A stretch of DNA of 51,001 nt from JAHDFB01 sp964607315 (lineage in GTDB: Bacteria > Bacteroidota > Bacteroidia > Chitinophagales > Saprospiraceae): NCBI GenBank assembly GCA_964607315.1, contig CAZSKA010000002.1, positions 1 through 51,001 on the forward strand, read 5' to 3'. Positions 1-9,153 of this stretch are shown here, piece by piece; position 1 is the first letter of the stretch, and each line of letters starts with the position of its first letter. The position numbers and the translations under genes are program-made. The notes under the pieces were generated by a model. The model was given only the letters and a program-made list of their open reading frames with translations. It was not told the origin of the DNA and did no database searches.

Positions 1-17
1 GTTAAAAAGGATTAAAA

Positions 18-563
18 ATGTATGGTATTGTAAATAAGGCTATTAAAAATTTAGTTACAACTAATTTTGGACAAGAAGTCTGGGAAAAGGTTCTGGAAAA
101 GAGTGGAGTAGAGGTTGATTTCTTCATTAGTAACGAACCATACGATGATGCGATTACCTATAAATTAGCAACTGCTATTTCTGAAGAATTAGACATGCCT
201 TTGTCAGATGTTCTTTATACGCTAGGAGAATGGTGGGTGTTGAAAACAGGAAAAGAAAGATATGGGGGATTAATGGAATCCGGAGGTGCAAATTTAAAGG
301 AATTTCTTGTTCATTTACCTGGCTTTCACAATAGAGTAATGATGATTTATCCTAATCTAACTCCTCCTGAATTCAAGGTGAGTGATATTACGGAAAATAG
401 TATTAATGTCCACTACCATTCTACAAGAGAAGGCTTAAAAGATTTTACTAGAGGAATATTGAATGGTCTTGGTAAAATGTATAATACTGAAGTAGAAGTA
501 AAAGAGGTACAGTCGAGAGATGAAGGAGCAACACATGAAATATATAATGTAAGTTGGGAATAA
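18..563 (+). CDS. H-NOX heme nitric-oxide sensor protein
   Basis: A 181-residue cytoplasmic heme sensor of the H-NOX (HNOB) family, full length for the family. The proximal heme-ligand histidine is H104 in the stretch LPGFHNRV. The heme-propionate YxSxR motif is Y133, S135, R137. Family members bind NO (in anaerobes also O2) and change the activity of a partner kinase or cyclase. The stop codon is followed after one base by the start of a kinase with an HNOBA-like N-terminus, so the two are almost certainly co-transcribed and interact. An AAAAAGG ribosome binding site sits about 8 bases before the ATG. Whether it is NO-selective cannot be read directly; there is no obvious distal-pocket tyrosine assignment I would trust without an alignment. 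Confidence 0.95.
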   Translation: MYGIVNKAIKNLVTTNFGQEVWEKVLEKSGVEVDFFISNEPYDDAITYKLATAISEELDMPLSDVLYTLGEWWVLKTGKERYGGLMESGGANLKEFLVHLPGFHNRVMMIYPNLTPPEFKVSDITENSINVHYHSTREGLKDFTRGILNGLGKMYNTEVEVKEVQSRDEGATHEIYNVSWE

Positions 564-564
564 A

Positions 565-3318
565 ATGAAGAAATATAATTTAGATATATCTTTTGCTCAA
601 ATTAATAGAGTTTTTCCGTTCCATATTATTATTGATTCTTCTTCTAATATAATTTCCTTAGGAAAAAGCAATCTCAAAATGGGCATTGAAGGAATCAGTG
701 ATTCTTTTAAAAATGTATTTACTTTCGAGAGACCATTTCTTGAATCATTTGATTTTAAGAAATTAAAAGATTTGTCGAATGAGTTAGTTTACCTTAAGTG
801 CATTAACATACCATCAATCATACTTAGAGGTCAGTTTGAGTTTTTTGCAGAAGAACAGGTCATAGTGTTTTTAGGTTCTCCTTTATTTTCACGAATTGAA
901 AATCTTAAAGAGAATAACTTAAATATTAATGATTTTGCAAACTTTGATCCACTGCTGGATATGCTACATATCATGAAATCTCAGGAAATAACTACTGATG
1001 AAATAAAGGAACTTTTGATTAATGTAAGTGATCAAAAAAAGAAAACAGATCAGTACAATAAGCAGTTAAAATTGTTTCAATCATTTCTTGACTCTGCATC
1101 GGATGGGATTCAAGTAGCAAAGGTAGATGGTTCTCTATTTTATATCAACAATGAAGCTTCTTCAAGACTAGGCATTGAAATGGAAAATGTCCAAAAATAT
1201 AGTGTAAAGGACTTTGAAAAAACCTTCGAAGATGAAAGTGTGTGGGATGCTCACATTGAAGATCTTCGAGAAAATGATAAAATTATTCTGGAAGGTATAA
1301 ATTCGCACCAATCCACAGGAGATTCCTTCCCAGTGGAGGTGACGGTGAAATTAGCTAACATAGAGAATGAGGAATACATAATTGCAAATTCGAGAGATAT
1401 AACTGAAAGGAAGGCTATTGAAAGCAGACTTGTCAAACAAGATAAGAAGTTCAGAAATATCATAGCAAATATGAACCTTGGTCTGCTAGAAGTGGATTTG
1501 AGTGGGGAAATTTTATTTGCAAATCAAAGTTTCGCAGATATTTCTGGATATGACTTGGATGAATTGAAAGGAATGAAATCTGAACAAGTTCTAGGTTTAG
1601 AAGCAGGTGAGGAAATAGATTCAGAAATAAGTAATAATGCAGCTTCGAATGCTTTTGAAATTCAAGTCAAAAATAAGAATGGCGAGAAAAGATGGTGGTT
1701 TAAAAGTAGTGCGCCAAATCTCAATAAAGCAGGTGAACATATAGGAAACATTGTTATATACTTAGATATAACAGAACAGAAAACGCTAGAAAAACAGCTT
1801 GAATTAGCAAAAGATTTAGCTGAAGAAGGTTCAAAAGCTAAAGATGCATTCCTTGCAAATATGAGTCATGAAATTCGAACTCCATTGAATGCTATCATTG
1901 GTATGATTCGAGAACTAAAGAAAGAAAACTTATCTACAACACAAGAAACATATTTAGGTCACACTGATTCTGCTTCTAGACATCTTCTATCTATTGTTAA
2001 TAATATCCTTGACATGTCAAAGATAGAAGCTGGCGAATTCAGATTAGAAAATCATCATTTTAGCATAGAAGCTTTAGTTGGTAATATCCAAAGTATTTTA
2101 CTTAATAAAGCAAAACAGAAGGACATAGACTTTAGGTATCATATAGACAGGTCTATTTTTCAGGCCCATAAAGGCGATAGTGTTAGATTAAGACAAGTCC
2201 TAATAAATCTGATTGATAATGCTATCAAATTTACAGAATCTGGTTATGTTGATTTACATGTAGATGTGGTTAAGACCGAAAATAATAAACAGCACTTCAG
2301 ATTTGTTTTGACAGATACAGGAGTGGGGATGAATAAAGATTATCTCGATCAACTTTTTTCTAAGTTTTCACAAGAAGAACTTTCTACAAATAGGAAGTAT
2401 GGTGGTACAGGTTTAGGAATGACCATTACACGAAATATTATCCTCTTGATGGGAGGTGAAATTGATGTGTGGAGTGAAAAGAATAAAGGAACAAAAATCA
2501 CTATTGAACTAAGTTTTGAAAAAGGAGAAACAGAAAAATTGATAGAAAATGATATAGAGTCCTTTTCTGATGGACTTAAAGGTGTTAAAGTACTTTTGGT
2601 AGAAGACAATGCAATGAATCGATTAATTGCGATGAAGAGTCTTGAATATTTTGGTTGTATTACAGAAGAAGCTGAGAATGGTAAAGTGGCTTTAGAACAG
2701 CTTAATAAAGAAGAATTTGATCTCATCCTGATGGATATACAAATGCCAGAAATGGATGGGGTAGAGACAACTCAGAAAATACGTAAAGATGCCGATTCAC
2801 AAATTCCTATAATTGCATTAACTGCTAATGCATTTAGAAAAGACATTGACCATTACTTAAGTATTGGTATGAATGATTATGTAAGCAAGCCTTTCCAAGA
2901 AGCAGAATTATTCAATGCAATACAAAATCATGTCGCAAATGTCAATCTACAAACTAATCCTACAAATACAATGGAAGAACATTCATATGACCTCAGTAAA
3001 CTAAATGAAGTAAGTAAAGGAAATCAATCCTTTATAGAAAAGATGGTGGGGATTTTTATAGAATCAATACCTCAAGCTTTAGATGATATGGTCATAGCAT
3101 TGAAAGAAAAAGATCACGTCCAAGTAAGTAAATTAGCGCATAGGATAAAACCTAATATTGATTATTTAGGTATGGAAAGTATACATCTTATGGCTAAAGA
3201 TATAGAATTGCTTGGCTTGTCTGAAGATGTCTCTCATGCTGTATTAGAAGAAAAAGTACATGAGATGCGCCATAGCCTATTAAATGTTATCGAAAAACTT
3301 AAAGAAGAATTTGCTTAA
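565..3318 (+). CDS. H-NOX-associated hybrid sensor histidine kinase (HNOBA-PAS-PAS-HisKA-HATPase-REC-Hpt)
   Basis: A 917-residue soluble hybrid kinase. Residues 1 to about 165 look like the HNOBA domain that accompanies H-NOX proteins, followed by a short coiled segment. Two PAS domains lie at about 175-285 and 290-410, each ending in the DITE(R/Q)K signature. HisKA carries the phospho-accepting H435 in SHEIRTPLN. The ATPase N-box is near 545 (LINLIDNAIKF). A receiver domain at 673-790 has D724 in LMDIQMPEMDG. A C-terminal Hpt domain carries H859 in KLAHRIKP. A complete His-Asp-His chain implies phosphotransfer to a separate response regulator; the nearest candidate is the single-domain regulator at 3483. 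No membrane segment is seen, as expected for a kinase receiving input from cytoplasmic H-NOX. Confidence 0.93.
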   Translation: MKKYNLDISFAQINRVFPFHIIIDSSSNIISLGKSNLKMGIEGISDSFKNVFTFERPFLESFDFKKLKDLSNELVYLKCINIPSIILRGQFEFFAEEQVIVFLGSPLFSRIENLKENNLNINDFANFDPLLDMLHIMKSQEITTDEIKELLINVSDQKKKTDQYNKQLKLFQSFLDSASDGIQVAKVDGSLFYINNEASSRLGIEMENVQKYSVKDFEKTFEDESVWDAHIEDLRENDKIILEGINSHQSTGDSFPVEVTVKLANIENEEYIIANSRDITERKAIESRLVKQDKKFRNIIANMNLGLLEVDLSGEILFANQSFADISGYDLDELKGMKSEQVLGLEAGEEIDSEISNNAASNAFEIQVKNKNGEKRWWFKSSAPNLNKAGEHIGNIVIYLDITEQKTLEKQLELAKDLAEEGSKAKDAFLANMSHEIRTPLNAIIGMIRELKKENLSTTQETYLGHTDSASRHLLSIVNNILDMSKIEAGEFRLENHHFSIEALVGNIQSILLNKAKQKDIDFRYHIDRSIFQAHKGDSVRLRQVLINLIDNAIKFTESGYVDLHVDVVKTENNKQHFRFVLTDTGVGMNKDYLDQLFSKFSQEELSTNRKYGGTGLGMTITRNIILLMGGEIDVWSEKNKGTKITIELSFEKGETEKLIENDIESFSDGLKGVKVLLVEDNAMNRLIAMKSLEYFGCITEEAENGKVALEQLNKEEFDLILMDIQMPEMDGVETTQKIRKDADSQIPIIALTANAFRKDIDHYLSIGMNDYVSKPFQEAELFNAIQNHVANVNLQTNPTNTMEEHSYDLSKLNEVSKGNQSFIEKMVGIFIESIPQALDDMVIALKEKDHVQVSKLAHRIKPNIDYLGMESIHLMAKDIELLGLSEDVSHAVLEEKVHEMRHSLLNVIEKLKEEFA

Positions 3319-3482
3319 AATCTACAAGTAAAATCCCTTATCTCAACGAATTTCACTTGTCCTCATTTTGGAATCATTCCATAATTTGGAATATATTTAA
3401 TATTTCGTAATTTATAAATATCACATTATCATAGTTTAAGCTCTAGGCATGTTATTGGTATGTATAGTAGTAAAATTAAATT

Positions 3483-3911
3483 ATGGATAATATATTAAAG
3501 TCAAAATTGTTTGTTGTTGAAGACGATACATTCAACAATCTTGTTTATTTAAAACACCTGAAAAATCTGGGTTTCGAAAATGTCTCAACTTTTGAAAGTG
3601 GAATTGAATGTCTAGATCATCTGATCGAAAAACCAGACATTATTCTACTAGATTATCAGATGGAACATCTGAATGGGTTTGAAACACTAAAGAAAATCAA
3701 AAGATTCGACCCTAGCACATTTATCATTATCATTTCTGGGCAAACATCAATTGATGTAGCTATTGCTTCATTGAAATACGGAGCATTTGATTACATCAAA
3801 AAGGGAGATGGTGATCTCGCTAAAATTTCATCTGCACTTATGCGTATAGCAGTGTTGAAAGGTGAGAAAGAAAAAACTAAGCCTTCATTCTTAACTAAAA
3901 TATTTAACTAA
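3483..3911 (+). CDS. single-domain response regulator (receiver only)
   Basis: 142 residues forming one CheY-like receiver domain: acidic pair E13/D14/D15, phospho-acceptor D57 in ILLDYQM, and a conserved lysine region near IKKGDGD. There is no output domain; about 20 basic residues follow the receiver. It is separated from the hybrid kinase by 164 bases, and its TAA stop shares one base with the ATG of the polysaccharide export gene, so it belongs transcriptionally to the exopolysaccharide operon. The inference is that the H-NOX/kinase Hpt passes phosphate to this protein, which acts by protein contact on the export/polymerisation machinery. That partner relationship is inferred only from adjacency. 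Confidence 0.9.
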   Translation: MDNILKSKLFVVEDDTFNNLVYLKHLKNLGFENVSTFESGIECLDHLIEKPDIILLDYQMEHLNGFETLKKIKRFDPSTFIIIISGQTSIDVAIASLKYGAFDYIKKGDGDLAKISSALMRIAVLKGEKEKTKPSFLTKIFN

Positions 3912-4654
3912 TGAATGGCATAAAATTAGCGCTATTCCTTTTCCTCATAGTTTCTTTTACTTCTTGTGTAACACAAAATTTATTTCAACAGGAAACAAAA
4001 GATCAAGCTGAACTTTCTATGGAGGAAAAGGAATTACTATTCAATCCAGATTATCAGTACACTATTAGGAAAGATGATAAGATAAGCATTAGTGTTTGGG
4101 AACAAGCAGAGCTAAGTGTGGGGTCAAGTTATGGTATTTATAATTCCAATGAAGTATATGGAAAATGGCTTATGGTTGATAGTCATGGGAATATTGAAGT
4201 TCCCAAATTTGGTTCGTTAATGGTAAATCATTTGACGATACCTGAATTAAAGGAAATGCTTAGAGATTCACTTTCTAAAACTTTAGTAAATCCTATTGTT
4301 GATGTGAAAATATTGAATCGTGAAATTTCATTTTTGGGCGAGTTTCGAGACCCAGCTACTCTTACGGTTGACAAGGAAATGAATTACTTACTCGATTTAG
4401 TAGCTCAAGTTGGTGGATTTGAGTTTTATGCAAATCTGAAGCAAGTTAAGGTCCTAAGGCAAAAGGGAGAACATACACATGTTATTCATCTCGACTTATC
4501 TAAAGCTGATGACTATAAATATAAAAATATAGCACTTTACCCCGGGGACATTGTCATTGCACCTTCCAAAAAGTATAAAGACTTCGATAAACGAATTTCT
4601 AACATGATACCATTCACTTCTGCTGTTACTGCAGCTGCAATATTGTTGAAATAA
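3911..4654 (+). CDS. outer-membrane polysaccharide export lipoprotein (Wza/OPX family)
   Basis: 247 residues with a lipoprotein signal (lipobox ending at C19, SFTSC). A Poly_export domain begins at the YTIRKDDKISISVW segment (about 50-130), followed by an SLBB-like domain (about 135-215, with the typical VGGFE and PGDIVIAP segments). A C-terminal hydrophobic helix (about 229-246) is like the helix that spans the outer membrane in Wza-type proteins. It forms the outer-membrane exit for capsule or exopolysaccharide together with the Wzz-like protein that starts six bases after its stop. It overlaps the response-regulator gene by one base, which suggests translational coupling. Confidence 0.92.
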   Translation: MNGIKLALFLFLIVSFTSCVTQNLFQQETKDQAELSMEEKELLFNPDYQYTIRKDDKISISVWEQAELSVGSSYGIYNSNEVYGKWLMVDSHGNIEVPKFGSLMVNHLTIPELKEMLRDSLSKTLVNPIVDVKILNREISFLGEFRDPATLTVDKEMNYLLDLVAQVGGFEFYANLKQVKVLRQKGEHTHVIHLDLSKADDYKYKNIALYPGDIVIAPSKKYKDFDKRISNMIPFTSAVTAAAILLK

Positions 4655-4659
4655 GGTCT

Positions 4660-6831
4660 ATGAATACGCAGTTTATATTTTTACGTCCCTACTTAAGAGG
4701 AATGCCAATTATTGTTCTGTCAATGATGATAGCAGTTGTTTGTGCAAAAAAATATCTTTCTTATGTGACACCAATGTATCAAAGTATTGCTAAAATTAAA
4801 TTAGCTGATATTCAAGAAGGTACTACGGGTTCAAATCTTTTTAAAGACTTGGATGTATTTGCATCATCTAATAAGATTCAAGGAGAAATAGAAGTAATCA
4901 AATCAAAGGAAATCATTCTTAGAACTATCAATAGAATTGATTATAAAACTAGAGTCTCTAGAATTGGCAAATTAAAATCATCCATTCTCTATACAGAAAG
5001 ACCTTTTGATGCAGATGTTCTTATTCTTAACAAGGAACTTCTAGATAGAAACTTGATTGTTCAAGTCCACGATAGCTTAAGCTATACTCTGACTCTACCT
5101 GAAACAGCACAATCATTCGATGGCCTCTTTGGGGAAACCCTAAAAATAGATGAGCAAATTCATCTAAGACTTGGTCTGAACTACGAATTAATCAAGAAAA
5201 AATCATCTCTTCAGTTAGCTGATACATATCACCTTAAATACTTAAGCGATGATCAAGCATACGGCGAAGTAATCAAAAATCTCGACGTCGTTTCTACAGA
5301 GAAAGATGTTGCTGTTCTCAAGATCATTTTCAAAAATGAAGTGCCAGAAATAGCTGCCATATTCGCGAATACACTTGCTGAAGTTTATATAGAAGATTAC
5401 ATAGAAATGAAATATCAAGCAGCAAAGGTGACGTCTGATTTTCTTAGTAAGCAAATAGCTAATGTATACTCAAAACTTAATGCATCTGAAAACAAAATAG
5501 AACAATTTAAGGACGATAAAAACATTATTAATTTACGACAAGAAACTGAGACAGACCTAAGGAAAATTGCCCAACTTAAAATTCAGCAAACCAATGTAAA
5601 AATGTCTCTTGAGGCAATAGAAGAACTGAATACTTATATAGAAGAAGGGAAAGCAAATTTTTTAGACCTGGCACCTAATTTCGAAGCTTTTACAGATCTT
5701 TTGTCTACTGAAATGATTAAGAAAATCAAGACATTACAATCTGAAAAAACGGATCTACTTCTTACTTACAAATCAGGTTCCAATGAAGTGAAATCAGTAG
5801 ATGAAAAGATATCATTTTACACAACGTACTTCATAGAAAGTATCAACAATACAAAAGAAAATTTACAGGTAAAATTCAAAAATTTATCTGATGACATCAG
5901 TCTTGCCGAACAGTCTTTTATCGGTCTTCCTCAAAAAGAAAAAATGCTTGTCATTCTGGAAAGAGAATTCAAGCTGAATGAAAGTTCTTACATGTTTTTG
6001 AATGAAAAGAAAATTGAAGCAGATATAGCAAAAGCCGCTAAATTATCATTTCATCGCGTGCTTACTAAAGCAGCAAGTGCGAAGATGCCAGTTTCACCTA
6101 ATCGTACCATAATTGTTCTCGTTGCTGCTGTTTTAGCAATGTTCGGATCCATTCTTTTGATCTTTATTGTACATAGCTTGAAAGAACGTGTTTCTACTAT
6201 TTCAAATATTGAGAAGAATTCTTTGATTCCTGTTCTTTATAGGACACCTAGACTAAGAAAACCATTACAGTTCAGCCAGCATTTCCAAAAACAAGCTCTG
6301 ACTTTAGACATGTCTCAAGTCATCAAAAAGAAAGAAATTACAGGTGTTACATCGATGAAAGATAAGCATGGTTCATTTTTTCATACTAGGCATTTAGCTA
6401 ATGCGCTTCATACGCAAGGGCATAGTGTGTTAGTACTTTCATTCGATTATGAATTTCAGTCGGAAACCTTTCAGGTGGTTCATCTGAATAGTAAGGATTT
6501 TATTGATTTCTCATTTGATAAAATTCAGCAATACATTTGTGATTTAAGCAAAGGATATGACTACGTTCTTCTGAAAAATGAGCCTTTACATTCCAACTTT
6601 ATTTCAGTGGTTTTGATGCAAATAGTCGACTGTAATTTGATAGTTATAGACGCTAGAAAAACGCTTCTGAAAGACTTGCCGAAAATTGATTCGATAAAGG
6701 AAAAGTATCATGTCAAGCATATGCATTATGTGTTTAACAACGATGCTTATAATCCGAATATCATTGTGGAATGCTGGAAGATTGGCAAAAAACTACTTCG
6801 TTTATTAATGAAAAATTCACGAAATGCCTAA
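4660..6831 (+). CDS. Wzz/BY-kinase-type polysaccharide co-polymerase with degenerate ATPase domain
   Basis: 723-residue inner-membrane protein. TM1 is at about 14-33, a long periplasmic coiled-coil region runs to about 470, a PVSPNR segment precedes TM2 (about 480-505), and a cytoplasmic domain (about 535-720) occupies the position of the bacterial tyrosine kinase. In that domain the expected Walker A (GEGKT type) is replaced by SMKDKHGSFFHTR. Walker A' (LLIDAD type) reads LVLSFDYE, and no tyrosine-rich tail is present. It should still set chain length and join Wza to the polymerase, but probably cannot bind ATP in the usual way. The next gene starts inside its 3' end (8-base overlap). Confidence 0.88.
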   Translation: MNTQFIFLRPYLRGMPIIVLSMMIAVVCAKKYLSYVTPMYQSIAKIKLADIQEGTTGSNLFKDLDVFASSNKIQGEIEVIKSKEIILRTINRIDYKTRVSRIGKLKSSILYTERPFDADVLILNKELLDRNLIVQVHDSLSYTLTLPETAQSFDGLFGETLKIDEQIHLRLGLNYELIKKKSSLQLADTYHLKYLSDDQAYGEVIKNLDVVSTEKDVAVLKIIFKNEVPEIAAIFANTLAEVYIEDYIEMKYQAAKVTSDFLSKQIANVYSKLNASENKIEQFKDDKNIINLRQETETDLRKIAQLKIQQTNVKMSLEAIEELNTYIEEGKANFLDLAPNFEAFTDLLSTEMIKKIKTLQSEKTDLLLTYKSGSNEVKSVDEKISFYTTYFIESINNTKENLQVKFKNLSDDISLAEQSFIGLPQKEKMLVILEREFKLNESSYMFLNEKKIEADIAKAAKLSFHRVLTKAASAKMPVSPNRTIIVLVAAVLAMFGSILLIFIVHSLKERVSTISNIEKNSLIPVLYRTPRLRKPLQFSQHFQKQALTLDMSQVIKKKEITGVTSMKDKHGSFFHTRHLANALHTQGHSVLVLSFDYEFQSETFQVVHLNSKDFIDFSFDKIQQYICDLSKGYDYVLLKNEPLHSNFISVVLMQIVDCNLIVIDARKTLLKDLPKIDSIKEKYHVKHMHYVFNNDAYNPNIIVECWKIGKKLLRLLMKNSRNA

Positions 6832-8056
6832 GCTAACTAATAGATATATGCTGTTGCTTGATCAACTGCTTTTCAGCGGGATGTCATTTTTATTGACCAT
6901 TTTCTCAAGCCGGTATTTTGATATTTACACTTTCGGAATATTTGCCTCCTTGGTAATCGGTCTATATTTATTATTAAGCATTTCTCAAGCGCTTATTATT
7001 CAGCCGATGCAGATTTTTCTGAATCGTACCGAAAATCCACTTGCATATAAAGGTTTCTTATTGAAATGTCTATTTGGTTTTATACTGGTCATTCTCCTCG
7101 TAAGTTCCATATTATATAGTCTAGAGATGAATGCATTGTCAGATTTTAATGATCGAATTATAGCATTTGTTTGCTATAGCATCGCCTTTATAATGCATGA
7201 TTTTTTTAGGAAGTTTTTTCTATCAAATGATCAAATAAAAGATGTTTTAATTATTGATTTTGTTGCAGTTTTTTCACAAAGTATTTTACTCTGTTATTTG
7301 TTGTTTTTCGTGGATGGAAATCTGAATCTATTGCTTTTTGGATTGTTTTTAGCTTATATCCCAGCACTATTGATTGCCTTTTTTAAATTTCCTTTTTCTT
7401 TTTGGGTGGGGCCCCAAAGAGTGTTTTTGAATTACCATTACAAGGAAGGGAAGTGGTTGTTTTTCATGGCAATTACCCAGTGGTTTTCCAATAATTTATT
7501 CGTTATTTTTTCAGGCGTATTTATAGGAATAACAGCATTAGCAGCTCTTCGTTTAGGGCAAACAATTTTTGGGATTCTGAATATTATTTTACAGACAGTG
7601 GAGAATTATCTTATTCCATATGTGAATAGGTTATATGCGAAATCCCATCAGGAAGGAATGCACTATTTACGTAAAATGAGTAAAGGTGGTTTTCTAATCA
7701 TGTTAATTTTCAGCATTCCATTTCTATTTTTTAGTAAATCAATAATGTATTGGATAGGAGGGAAAGAGTATGTCATATTTCATTATGTCTTGAAGGGACT
7801 TTGCCTTCTATATTTAGTAATATTTTCTGCTTATCCAGTTCGAATCAGTATGCGTATATTAGAATTGAATAAATTCTTTTTTATTGGCTATCTGATCTCC
7901 TTGCTAATCAGCATGATTTACTTTCAATTTTTACTTAGTCACTTCCAATTACAAGGTGCCATAGCAGGTTTGATTCTTAATCAATTAATCATGCTTGCTG
8001 TATGGCAATATACATTAACGCGTAAAAAATTTTACTTATGGAAATCATACACATAG
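6824..8056 (+). CDS. polysaccharide flippase-like membrane protein (Wzx/MOP type)
   Basis: 410 residues, almost entirely hydrophobic, with about ten to twelve transmembrane helices and few charged loops; the pattern and size fit the MOP/Wzx exporters of lipid-linked oligosaccharides. It overlaps the Wzz-like gene by 8 bases and the glycosyltransferase gene by 19 bases, so the genes form one translationally coupled operon. Wzx proteins share little sequence, so the assignment rests on topology and neighbourhood rather than on diagnostic residues. Confidence 0.8.
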   Translation: MPKLTNRYMLLLDQLLFSGMSFLLTIFSSRYFDIYTFGIFASLVIGLYLLLSISQALIIQPMQIFLNRTENPLAYKGFLLKCLFGFILVILLVSSILYSLEMNALSDFNDRIIAFVCYSIAFIMHDFFRKFFLSNDQIKDVLIIDFVAVFSQSILLCYLLFFVDGNLNLLLFGLFLAYIPALLIAFFKFPFSFWVGPQRVFLNYHYKEGKWLFFMAITQWFSNNLFVIFSGVFIGITALAALRLGQTIFGILNIILQTVENYLIPYVNRLYAKSHQEGMHYLRKMSKGGFLIMLIFSIPFLFFSKSIMYWIGGKEYVIFHYVLKGLCLLYLVIFSAYPVRISMRILELNKFFFIGYLISLLISMIYFQFLLSHFQLQGAIAGLILNQLIMLAVWQYTLTRKKFYLWKSYT

Positions 8057-9153
8057 TTTTAGGAAAAGCAAATCCCCAAAGAATGAATGGGGTAAATAAG
8101 GTAGTTTATCAGCTAGCTTCTAATCAAAGTGCACAAGGTCGAAATGTACAGGTATGGGGATTTTCAGAGAATGATGATAAAAATTATGGAGATCGTAATT
8201 TCAGAACTCAGATATTCAAAGCGGGTAGAAATCCTTTTTCTGTAATATCTACATTTGAAGAGAAAGTGAAATCGTGTAGTGAAAATACCTGCTTCCATTT
8301 GCATGGAGGATGGATTCCTAGATTTTACTCGGTTGCCAAGATTTTAACTAAAAATAATAGATCTTACATACTTACACCACATGGGGCATATAATAAAATT
8401 GCCATGCAGAAAAATGCATTTGTGAAGAAGGTGTATTTTAATATGTACGAAAAGCAGTTAATTAAAAATGCTGATTATATTCATTGTATTGGTCAAAGCG
8501 AAGTAGATGGTTTAAATGAATTATTTCCTGCTCAAAGATCTTTTCTTCAGGCATATGGATTTGATATTCCCACAACTCCTAAGATTCAAAATCAAAAGAA
8601 CTCATTTGTCTTTGGATTTTTGGGAAGGATAGATATCTATACAAAAGGTCTTGATCTGTTAGTAAAGGCTTTCGCCCAAAAGTTTAAAGGAATGCAAGAT
8701 GTTTCATTATGGATAATAGGAGATAGTGAGCAAAGAGCGAAACTAGAAGAAATGGTAAAGGAATTAGGTATTAATAATCAAGTAGTTTTTACAGGAGCAA
8801 AATTTGGTGCTGATAAAGATGAATTACTTAAGCAAATAAATGTATTCCTACATCCATCAAGGAATGAAGGTTTACCATCTGCTGTATTAGAAGCAGCTTC
8901 CTTTGGTGTTCCTTCTATTGTAAGTAAAGCTACCAATGTGGGAGAATATATAGAACAGTATAAGGCGGGAAAATGTGTGCCGAATGAAAATGTAAATGAA
9001 TTATCTGAAGCTATGTTCCATACTTATATTCTTGATCAAAAAGAGTATGAAAACCTATCAAAGAATACAAGTCAAATGTTGAAAAGTACATTTTCTTGGT
9101 CTCACGTTGTAAACCGTTTTGACCGTATGTATCAACACGTAACTATTATATGA
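8038..9153 (+). CDS. glycosyltransferase family 4 (GT-B fold)
   Basis: 371-residue GT-B glycosyltransferase. The N-terminal domain has the MNGVNKVVYQLA acceptor loop and a TPHGAYN segment. The C-terminal donor domain (from about residue 190, FGFLGRIDIYTKGLD) carries the retaining-enzyme EX7E motif at E277 and E285 within HPSRNEGLPSAVLEAASFG. It should add a sugar to the lipid-linked repeat unit at the cytoplasmic face. It is the only glycosyltransferase in this operon, so the initiating phosphoglycosyltransferase and other transferases must be encoded elsewhere. The stop overlaps the start of the next gene by 4 bases. Confidence 0.92.
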   Translation: MEIIHIVLGKANPQRMNGVNKVVYQLASNQSAQGRNVQVWGFSENDDKNYGDRNFRTQIFKAGRNPFSVISTFEEKVKSCSENTCFHLHGGWIPRFYSVAKILTKNNRSYILTPHGAYNKIAMQKNAFVKKVYFNMYEKQLIKNADYIHCIGQSEVDGLNELFPAQRSFLQAYGFDIPTTPKIQNQKNSFVFGFLGRIDIYTKGLDLLVKAFAQKFKGMQDVSLWIIGDSEQRAKLEEMVKELGINNQVVFTGAKFGADKDELLKQINVFLHPSRNEGLPSAVLEAASFGVPSIVSKATNVGEYIEQYKAGKCVPNENVNELSEAMFHTYILDQKEYENLSKNTSQMLKSTFSWSHVVNRFDRMYQHVTII

